Assembly (NCBI GenBank): GCA_949752745.1
Contig: OX457029.1
Coordinates: 46,110,000 to 46,173,999 of the forward strand
Origin: Protula sp. h YS-2021
Taxonomy: Eukaryota; Annelida; Polychaeta; Sabellida; Serpulidae
Direction of reading: 5' to 3'
Length of the DNA stretch: 64,000 bases
Shown one piece after another: positions 58,901 to 64,000 of this stretch. Below the pieces are notes generated by a model. The model did not search any database. It was given only the letters and a program-made list of their open reading frames with translations, and was not told the origin of the DNA. The position numbers and the translations under genes are program-made. The number at the start of each line of letters is the position of its first letter. Position 1 is the first letter of the stretch.

Positions 58901-60034
58901 GACATTCAAATAATGCCCATATATATATTTTTTTCATATCCGGCCATTTTTCGACTTTTGGCGATTTTTTTTAGATTTGTTATATAAAGTAGAACTGTTT
59001 GAAGCTAGAAGCGTGTCCCTTTGACAGACTGTGGCGCTGGGGGAGACATATCCCAGGGGTGCACATAAGGATTTTTTCACCTTCGCCAATTTGGCGAAGG
59101 ACGTTCAGCTCACCTTCGCCAAATCGAATTTACCTTTGCCAGGTTTGTTTATTTCATCTAAGTTATACATATTCTTAATTATTTTGTCCAGTTTATGTCT
59201 TTATAGAGCTACATCGGTAGTTACTCAGTCCTGACCGATTTGTAGCTTTCATCTAAAGCGTTTAACTTTTCATCAAGCTTGATTATGAAAAAAATCACCT
59301 TCGCCAAATTGGCGATGGTGAATCTGTTCACCTTCGCCAACTGGATTTCACCTTCGCCATGGTGAAATGCGAAGGTCTTATGCGCACCCCTGATATCCGT
59401 TTTGGAGCTTTAGCAGAAACATAAACTTTCTAGTTTTTACCTCTTTTAGTAATATTTGCTTTTGGGATATTTTATCCTTTCCCTTAGAGGAAATTGGCAG
59501 ATACCTAGACCGCGTTAGTCAGAAAAAGGGGATAGGAGCCAAAAGAGTAGAAGTCACCCCTCAGATCGATGCTTCATCACGCCTTGGATCTCATTGAATC
59601 ATGTACATGTGTTCAGACCTTTAGTGTGACATTTCAAATTAGTCATTTCCATAAGGTTCCCTTCCAACCAATCATCATGCTTCTAAATTTGACATGAGTG
59701 CTTCGTATGTTGTCTCCCACTACTTTTTTCTTGGCAACCCACTGAAAATTGTCAGACTCATTTTAAAATTGTGAGCCTTTACAAATATTAATGTGAAGAA
59801 TTTATACACGCTAAGACTGAAGGACTTCTGATCGACTTGCTGTTGAATATCATGTGACCCTTTTCTGTACGGTTCTCTTCCACAGACTTGTTATTGCGAG
59901 AACAATCAGCTGAATGGCGAAACCTTGACAGTGTCAACGGATTTTCAGATTGTTGGTGCTGAATCCGTTTTGGCAGAATCTCTGTGGATAACCATTATAT
60001 GCTCCTCCACCAGTAGCCATTCTAAGCCATAGTA

Positions 60035-60072
<38 letters not shown>

Positions 60073-61166
60073 GATGTAATGGTGGAACTTCAGTTCTTTC
60101 GTAGCTAGATTTAAAAAAGCTCCATATACTCATTTGATTAGAGCGTTGGTCTTGCAATCCCAGGGTCCCCAGTTCGAATTCGGTCAGGTGTGGTAAACAG
60201 GGAATCTGTGTTCGCCCCAGTGCTTTAGCTAAACGAATGCAGTGGATTTAGATCACCTTTCACGGAATTCAAAATTTATGCCCAATCAGTGTTTCGGCCA
60301 CCCTCTAAAAAAACAAAGTTTCATTTGTCAAAAATGTCCCTGGACATTCTTATCATTGTGTTTGATTTTGGACATTTATTTGCCAGTTGGTCGTATGTTT
60401 GAAAGTTAGCGCTTGTTGTGTATTTGTGCAGAGATTTCATAGAGAACGACCTGCTGGAGTTGTCGCGGGAGAATCCGGGCATTGTGCTCTATCTCAAGCC
60501 GCGGAGGCACAGACCGGCCGTGCTCAGAGCCGAATATCGTGAGTACAAACCCACGCCTGTTTTCGTAACGCTTCAGGGGGGAAAAAGTATGTTGCTAAGA
60601 CAGTTTGAAAAGACGGAGCTTGTGATCAGGGATGATAGAATTGTTCTTGTAGTTATAGTTGTATCACGTTGGGTGGGTGTTCAGACGAGCCAGCGTTTCC
60701 GTGTGTAATCGTAGATATTCATTCCCCACTTCCGGCACTTATGTTTCAGAAGTTAATAACAAGTGTATATTCAGTTTTTAGACATGACATCGTTGTTGAG
60801 AATTTGAAGATCTTTTTTTTTTTATGTTATTTAGTAAATCAGAACCGAGTTTCTCTGTACATGGAAAACCTGTCGGGAGATGAGATTTGCCAGTGGGTGG
60901 AGCACCTGAGGACCAGATCTGGCAATGACATTGTGCGCTTAAATAAAACCTGGCACACGGATTCACCGAGCATACAGGGTATATGGACCCCATTCACCAA
61001 TAAAGACACGCAGATTAATATAGAACATTTCCCCAGTGCAGATTTAGGGACGTTCCAGGAACGGGGACAAACCGCTACGGAGAAATTACTGCAAATGGTT
61101 GAACAAGCGAATTTAAAATCCATAGTCGTTGACGACGAAGGAAGTGATGTTCTCTCTAAAGACTGA
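49943..61166 (+). CDS. MRPL43: mitochondrial large ribosomal subunit protein mL43, three coding exons
   Basis: Exon 1 (49943-50076) begins MGTYGLIPNDFVRSVLHNGV, then GRHICQLQRLTMLFCKSNAG, and ends ATGAG before GTAGAC. Exon 2 (60432-60538) follows TTTGTGCAG and gives RDFIENDLLELSRENPGIVL, YLKPRRHRPAVLRAEY, before GTGAGT. Exon 3 (60835-61166) follows TTATTTAG with LNQNRVSLYMENLSGDEI and WHTDSPSIQGIWTPFTNK and ends in TGA. Phases fit at both junctions (134, 107 and 332 nt; 190 residues). SVLHNG.GR..QLQRL, NPG, AEYLN and HTDSPSIQG.W.PFTNK are hallmarks of MRPL43 (L51/S25/CI-B8 thioredoxin-like domain). The protein binds in the mitochondrial large ribosomal subunit. The ATG has A at -3 and G at +4. 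Intron 1 (50077-60431) is 10.4 kb and full of transposons; intron 2 is 296 bp. The gene appears intact. Confidence 0.93.
50124..50532. mobile_element. MITE-like element with 24 bp inverted ends (MRPL43 intron 1)
   Basis: CTTATACCTGCGTTTTATTG (50124 on) matches the complement of the right end CTTATATACCGTGTTTTATT (50532 inward). Subterminal GATAATGTTTCGAAA also recurs inverted. It is about 409 bp. No target duplication was resolved. Confidence 0.5.
50845..50932. mobile_element. Helitron/pearl-like end: GGAC run and hairpin
   Basis: GAGCACCCCAAATATTAA leads to CGGACGGACGGTCGGAC, then ATAGCAATAGCCCT and a perfect hairpin CAGCCAAA (50908-50915), C, TTTGGCTG (50917-50924). The same end, inverted, is at 63466-63530. 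Confidence 0.6.
51480..51970. repeat. tandem body repeat, about 165 bp units
   Basis: Two to three units contain ACAGTGAAAGAATATGTATT, TTTCAGTTTGATCGACCAAA, TTTTCGTGTATTGCAC and CGCTTTGATATAAGG. A single unit with the same upstream words (ATTTTGTACGCACC) follows the hairpin end at 63466-63780, so this is the body of that family. Confidence 0.75.
51975..53065. other. intron 1 spacer with a poly-G run; nothing coding
   Basis: A poly-G tract lies at 52301-52315 and TATATA-rich sequence at about 52790-52870. No element ends were recognised. Confidence 0.4.
53070..54076. repeat. recent tandem duplication, 504 bp unit
   Basis: CTGATTTATACAATAGAAAG at 53070 recurs at 53574. The copies (53070-53573 and 53574-54076) differ at only a handful of bases, for example GACGTCACG versus GACATCACG and one A in a poly-A run. 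The - strand frames they share (ESCGICCHFEPPISLVQRDV and SSVIIDFGSATC) have no recognised product. Confidence 0.85.
54090..54440. repeat. inverted relative of the 41160-41645 insertion
   Basis: TTTGTTGACGTCGCCATCTT, TTGTATTAGCAATGTTTGGC and TCGACCTCC are the complement of words at 41270-41450, in the reverse order. Confidence 0.55.
54445..55330. other. intron 1 spacer with A-rich and C-rich runs
   Basis: A-runs lie at 54777-54802 and 55118-55146 and a C-rich stretch at 54965-54986. No gene or element boundary was seen. Confidence 0.4.
55341..55767. mobile_element. MITE copy 1, CAGGGGTGC ends, 6 bp target duplication
   Basis: Begins CAGGGGTGCACATAA and ends with its complement TTATGTGCACCCCTG. 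TAATTG lies directly outside both ends (55335-55340 and 55768-55773). Subterminal CCTTCGCC/GGCGAAGG words are repeated in both orientations. A second, inverted copy is at 59054-59392. It is probably hAT-related. Confidence 0.82.
55779..55931. mobile_element. small foldback element of TTTTGTACC words
   Basis: The left half repeats CATTTTGTACCTTTGCC, ACTTTGTACCTTGCC, ATTTTGTACCTTCG; the right half repeats their complement (GGTACAAAGTG, GGTACAAAATGTTCC). The outer 30 bp match with two differences. The design resembles the CAACTCATCCCA element at 16837. Confidence 0.6.
56141..56274 (-). repeat. Ngaro repeat B2
   Basis: Direct repeat of 56696-56829, offset 555 bp. Both start AAAACTTATAGCGTTCTAG and end AAGAAACTGTCCA on the + strand. 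Confidence 0.85.
56696..56829 (-). repeat. Ngaro repeat B1
   Basis: Lies 33 bp beyond the stop codon of the recombinase ORF and matches 56141-56274 over 134 bp. Confidence 0.85.
56863..57849 (-). CDS. Ngaro/DIRS-type tyrosine recombinase
   Basis: This open frame of 328 codons would integrate and excise the circular DNA form of the retrotransposon. Residues 15-110 form the SAM-like N-terminal DNA-binding part (STRETYSAQLKSYLAFC, LAAVRLLHLELG). The catalytic part shows FTFLRKSSLL (first Arg, R152), a Lys in HVKRTKT (about 188-190), SGHSLRRAGAT (H270-x2-R273), GDWTSE with Trp296 in the place of the second His, and SYTRY (nucleophile Tyr301 or Tyr304). All expected residues are present. It overlaps the RNase H frame by 61 nt in another frame, which is usual for this group. 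It is on the opposite strand to MRPL43, whose intron holds it. The frame looks intact although the element is not complete. Confidence 0.9.
   Translation of the reverse strand: MVRETQILDNEVAQFRRAALAESTRETYSAQLKSYLAFCQAFRMRPAPAETTTVLRYACFLSRSLKPQSVRCYLAAVRLLHLELGYTNPIKNNHFMKTLLKGIDTQKGTPPRQKLPLSLDILQRVRGVLDLSQPLEACFWAACLMGFFTFLRKSSLLSRTQTSHDCRTDLCRDDVTLCADGALVHVKRTKTLRNFSRALVIPIPEVEQSTVCPTAALKHHLRLSPAHGKAALFSYRTPDSTVPLSHAAFSSMLKCKLRAVGLDDSAYSGHSLRRAGATFALACGLPPQVIKSQGDWTSESYTRYTDVPLSLRLDCAKTMGSNVQNALS
57789..58391 (-). pseudogene. RNase H end of Ngaro polyprotein, RT missing
   Basis: The 200-codon frame carries an RNase H fold of the DIRS/Ngaro kind: ATDASPTAAGA (Asp28), INTKELAAVLLALR (Glu68), LYSDNKATLYALN (Asp93) and KLPDAISRL (Asp143). 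Upstream in frame, about 13 codons of polyprotein (DLLLLN before the Met) remain before the 25 bp flanking repeat at 58432. The apparent ATG is therefore internal, and the RT that should precede is lost. The C-terminal 50 residues (LADLRHHMSPIAMRRLFQEW) lead into the overlap with the recombinase. RNase H itself is unbroken. Confidence 0.85.
58655..58985. repeat. tandem repeat, about 160 bp, two diverged copies
   Basis: CGTCAGCAGTGATTT / CTGTCAGCAGCGATTT, AAATTTTACACACGTGTTGC and AATGCCCATATATTTATTTT occur twice in order. Confidence 0.7.
59054..59392. mobile_element. MITE copy 2, inverted relative of 55341-55767
   Basis: Ends CAGGGGTGCACATAA and TTATGCGCACCCCTG. ATATCC lies directly outside both (59048-59053 and 59393-59398). 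The interior is shorter than copy 1 but shares GGCGAAGGACGTTCAGCTC. Confidence 0.82.
59400..60035. other. intron 1 spacer, nothing recognised
   Basis: Single-copy sequence with no repeat or coding signal, ending at a run of about 34 A at 60037-60070. Confidence 0.4.
60120..60350 (+). mobile_element. tRNA-derived SINE, degraded head
   Basis: TTGATTAGAGCGTTGGTCTT, GCAATCCCAGGGTCCCCAG and TTCGAATTC look like a tRNA A-box end, anticodon arm and B box (60171-60181). A body of about 170 bp follows. A poly-A run precedes it, so it may have inserted next to an older tail. It lies 80 bp before MRPL43 exon 2. Confidence 0.6.
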
Positions 61167-61361
61167 CACACGTCGATCTATTTTGGTTTCTTTGTTTTTT
61201 TGAGGCTGTTGTGGAAGACAAAAAAAACAAAAAAAAAACAAGGAACTAAGCTTACACTGCATCGCTGTTGTGCTTGAGAAAGCTATTATGAGTGGAGAAA
61301 GCCAATTAAACCGTTCTTCATGCCGTTAAATCATTTATATATGTTACATTAAATTGTCGAG

Positions 61362-61367
61362 AATAAA
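61362..61367 (+). promoter_or_regulatory. candidate polyadenylation signal of MRPL43
   Basis: AATAAA lies 196 bp past the stop codon, the first canonical hexamer in the 3' flank. Confidence 0.5.
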
Positions 61368-61369
61368 AT

Positions 61370-62400
61370 TTGAAAGTGAAATTCGTTTACAACAAACACA
61401 TATAGTTTTAATCCGTGTCGTTCCCATATAAAGCAGTTTTTAAACTGAGAAATAAATATAACAAAAAGTGTGAGCAGCGGTAATTTCAATACATTTTCCC
61501 GCCCCTCCACCCCCCCCCCCCTCTCCCAGCAAGTCTACCACGTCCCATTACGTGACTGTCGTTGTCGGTTATCTTTCCGAAATTTTTTATTCCAAGATAT
61601 TAGCCTGTGATTTTCGCTTGTAAATACACGGAGGCACTGCAAGATACTTTTAGTTTTTAGAAGACAGGAGATCACAGTGCTATTAATTGATGACAGCGTG
61701 CAGTATTTTGCCTTTTTATGACGCTAGTGACGAAATGACTGACACTTGTTGGTGTTTTACATTAAAAAATTCTACTAAAAGATAGAACATGACAATGAAA
61801 TAAATTGCGAGTTGAAAAACTCAATTCATCAGACTGAGATTGTAGTTAACTTGACGATATTACACGATCAAAAAATAGAAGTGTAATGCCATGATTGTTC
61901 TGCAATGTTTTTTAGATTACATTTTAGGGGAAAACTCTGCAGGGACTTAAATGAAAACGGGATAGTAATGTGTTCTTTAGCCGATTCCATCAGCTTAGTG
62001 ACAGCTTTACAACTACGATTCCATTAGCAACCAAAAAACTGTTAGATGCTGCGTGTAATCATACCAATAACTAGACCGAATTTCGCTACGGCGTACCGAA
62101 ATATCCCCACATGAAATAAGATTGTCTCTGTCCTATTTCATACTAAAATGTTACCTTGAATGAAAGATTAACATGCTCTTTGTTATATTGCTAAAGGTGT
62201 CTTGAGATAACACCTCTGAGATAAGTCATGTGACAGCTGCCCTAGTAAATCTGGGCTGAATTTTCGATCAAGAAATAACAGCTTTTACAACTACGTTAAG
62301 GGGTGAAGTTCAAAAATGAGGTGGAAATCGCTCTGTAAACGGTCTCGAGATGTGGTGCTTCTCGTTTTTTGTTTTTTTTTGTTTTTTGTTTTTTTTTTGT
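61370..62400. other. 3' flank of MRPL43, no gene recognised
   Basis: AT-rich single-copy DNA with a C-rich run at 61505-61522 and GTTTTTTT-type runs at 62361-62403. Confidence 0.4.
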
Positions 62401-62407
62401 TTTCGTG

Positions 62408-62560
62408 TTCACATTTGACCTTCGTGGTCAGAGTCAAGGTCAAAAAATCACCTTGGTACCTATAGGTCGTAATATGAAAATGAGCTCAGCTTTGCCGTCA
62501 CGGTTTTCGAGAAAAGTGGATTTTTTTAAATCAAGGTTTTTAGCAATTTGGTCCATAACC
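62408..62560. repeat. single unit of the AGGTCAAGGTCA repeat family
   Basis: TTTGACCTTCGTGGTCAGAG, TCAAGGTCAAAAAATCACC, ATGAGCTCAGC and TCACGGTTTTCGAGAAAAG match words of 3247-3860. Confidence 0.55.
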
Positions 62561-62675
62561 TTGAATATCAAGCACAGTAATTTTTGCTACTGGATCGACT
62601 TTCTTTTATCCTACACGTGCTCCTCAAGTTTCTATGCCAAGTGGTCAAGGAGGAGTGGTCCGGAAACTGCCTCAC

Positions 62676-62795
62676 TAATAATAATAATAATAATAATAGT
62701 GGTAGAAGTGGTAGTAATAGTAGTAGTGGTAGCATCAGCCACAGTAGTAGTTGTAGCAGTAGTAGAGGTAGCAGAAGTACCAGTCATAGTAAAAC
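62676..62795. repeat. compound AAT/AGT trinucleotide microsatellite
   Basis: (AAT)n passes into impure TAG/GTAG/CAG repeats. Frames across it read as low-complexity Ser/Gly or Ile/Val runs and are not taken as genes. Confidence 0.85.
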
Positions 62796-63279
62796 ACGTA
62801 AAGAACAACATGTAAAACAACTCCATATGATATGTGGAAATAACACGAAGATAAACATTAAAAGGATGCTAATTGACACCCTGCCTCAAAACTCAATGCC
62901 AACACTAAAGGCTTTTCCTTCGTGGCAATCAAAGTAAGAAACATCAATGGAATGGTTCACTTGAGAAACCCCCTGTAACCTGCAGCTACCGGCCACGTTT
63001 GGGAAATGAAGACTCGGCGCTTTATTGTGAAGAATTGCTATTGATATTAATAGAGGAAACTTACAAAGATGAAATGGTCACGTCATCGTCACGCTACTGA
63101 TATGTAAAGTGAAACTTGAAAGATTAGTCGCAAGAATTGGTGTGTAAAGCAGTACGTGATTGTTCCCACTTTTAAATTTCGTTTGCAACTGGATATAAGT
63201 TTGTAGTTTTCCTAAAATTTCTGCCCTTTTTTTCGTTTTTTTTCTCTCTTTTTTCCGTTTGGACAGTTTTCAGAAAACT

Positions 63280-63930
63280 CTTCTTCCAGTTTTTGACAGA
63301 GGGAGATGAAATTTGACACACGTGTAGAGACTGACGAGGTTTCGGTGAAGCTGCAAGTTTTTTTACCTCAAAGGTCAAGGTCAAATTGAGATCAAAGATA
63401 ATTTTTCTGCAAAATAGTTTCCAGAAAACTCCTCCGAGGGTTTGAGTCCAGTGGGCTTTATTATTCCCCAGCCAAATTTTGGCTGAGGGCTATTGCTATC
63501 GGTTAGTCCGTCCGTCCATTAACATTTGGGGTGCTATATTTTGTACGCACCAAAACGTTAAGTTTCCGTGCCCGGATCGTTTTCATATTTAATACAGTGA
63601 AAGAGTATATACTGAAGATGTGCAATGTGAATGTTTCAGTTTGATCGACCAAAAATTGTCGAAATTATGGCCTTCTGAACTTAGACAATTTTTCGTGTAT
63701 TGCACTGTCATACAGGCGACTTTGTACGCATCACTTCAACATGAACGCTTTGATATAAGGCGTTGAACATAAAGGCGCTGACTGGGGGCTTTGCATCTCT
63801 GATGCCTATGTTATTTGGCTCACTTATGGACAGTCATCAGGTATCGGTGAAACCGCAATTATTTTTGGTCTTGAGTTCAAAGGTCAAAGTCAAATTGAGG
63901 TCAGAATATTTTTCAAAGCGCCTATTAATC
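63280..63930. repeat. paired AGGTCAAGGTCA-type segments flanking a Helitron-like copy
   Basis: GAGGTTTCGGTGAAGCTGCA..AAAGGTCAAGGTCAAATTGA (63338-63393) and GGTATCGGTGAAACCGCA..AAAGGTCAAAGTCAAATTGA (63839-63900) are diverged direct copies on either side of 63466-63780. Confidence 0.55.
63466..63780. mobile_element. Helitron/pearl-like copy: hairpin, GTCC run, one body unit
   Basis: Hairpin CAGCCAAA (63469-63476), T, TTTGGCTG (63478-63485), then GGTTAGTCCGTCCGTCC and ATTTTGTACGCACC, then one body unit like those at 51480-51970. It is inverted relative to the end at 50845. Confidence 0.65.
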
Positions 63931-64000
63931 ACGAAAAATATCCAAATCCCAGTATGAATATATAAAACGTACTGCGTAGGGGATAACGCACCATCCTGAA

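Noticed and set aside
62632..62937. Ser/Gly-rich and Ile/Val-rich frames
   Set aside because: They translate a trinucleotide microsatellite in different frames.

Overview
This is an AT-rich, repeat-dominated stretch of an animal nuclear genome. GT-AG introns, a nuclear gene for a mitochondrial ribosomal protein, and a mix of LINEs, SINEs, THAP/P-type, hAT-like, pogo/Tigger-like, Ginger-like and Ngaro-type elements all point to a metazoan. A mollusc is the best guess: one SINE ends in a GACGTTAAACCCCAAACC tail followed by AACC units, and several tandem-repeat modules end in ACGG/GGAC microsatellites plus a hairpin, as in bivalve 'pearl'-type non-autonomous Helitrons. That placement is an inference from repeats, not from a host-gene phylogeny.

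Host genes. (1) MRPL43 lies on the + strand as three coding exons (49943-50076, 60432-60538, 60835-61166), with a 10.4 kb first intron packed with transposable elements. (2) A gene that I cannot name lies on the - strand, with four phase-consistent terminal coding exons (12681 down to 11291). Two further - strand stretches (23298-22966 and 43741-43561) look exon-like but are unassigned.

Layout. 1-3150: a nearly full-length P-element/THAP9-like transposase pseudogene with one intron. 3250-3860: tandem repeats rich in AGGTCAAGGTCA. 3940-4436: a Ginger-like terminal fragment and a Cys-rich (CXC) integrase tail. 4641-9122: two truncated copies of one RNase H-bearing LINE, separated by a palindromic minisatellite. 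10384-10811: a 187 bp tandem repeat. 11291-12681: the unnamed gene. 12975-14210: short-motif array and tandem duplication. 14285-16370 and 19146-22470: two versions of one composite satellite (shared head, 51 bp minisatellite, then an A-rich repeat). Between them is a pogo/Tigger-like element (16504-19001) that carries a foldback element and a Helitron-like module. 22470-24510: Helitron-like ends and a 169 bp array. 25342-25680: a tRNA-derived SINE. 27747-28019: a Tigger-type helix-turn-helix. 28365-30458: a 1,047 bp tandem duplication that broke inside a hAT-like MITE. 30830-34225 and 39490-39935: fragments of CR1/L2-like LINE sequence, interrupted by a SINE and by a 5.2 kb inverted-repeat composite (34229-39471) that holds two Ginger-like elements. 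40718-42795: tandem duplications. 45137-48660: LINE 3' end and a decayed L1/Tx1-type RT. 49943-61166: MRPL43, whose intron hosts MITEs, a Helitron-like end, a 504 bp tandem duplication, an Ngaro-type retrotransposon and a SINE. 61400-64000: little coding potential, microsatellites and repeat fragments.

No operon, CRISPR array, rRNA gene or functional tRNA gene was seen. The most notable signals are the pair of Ginger-like elements with TG...CA ends and TATA target sites, inside an inverted-repeat composite; the foldback elements whose inverted termini are built from a repeated 12-17 base word; and the precise element boundaries with target-site duplications.
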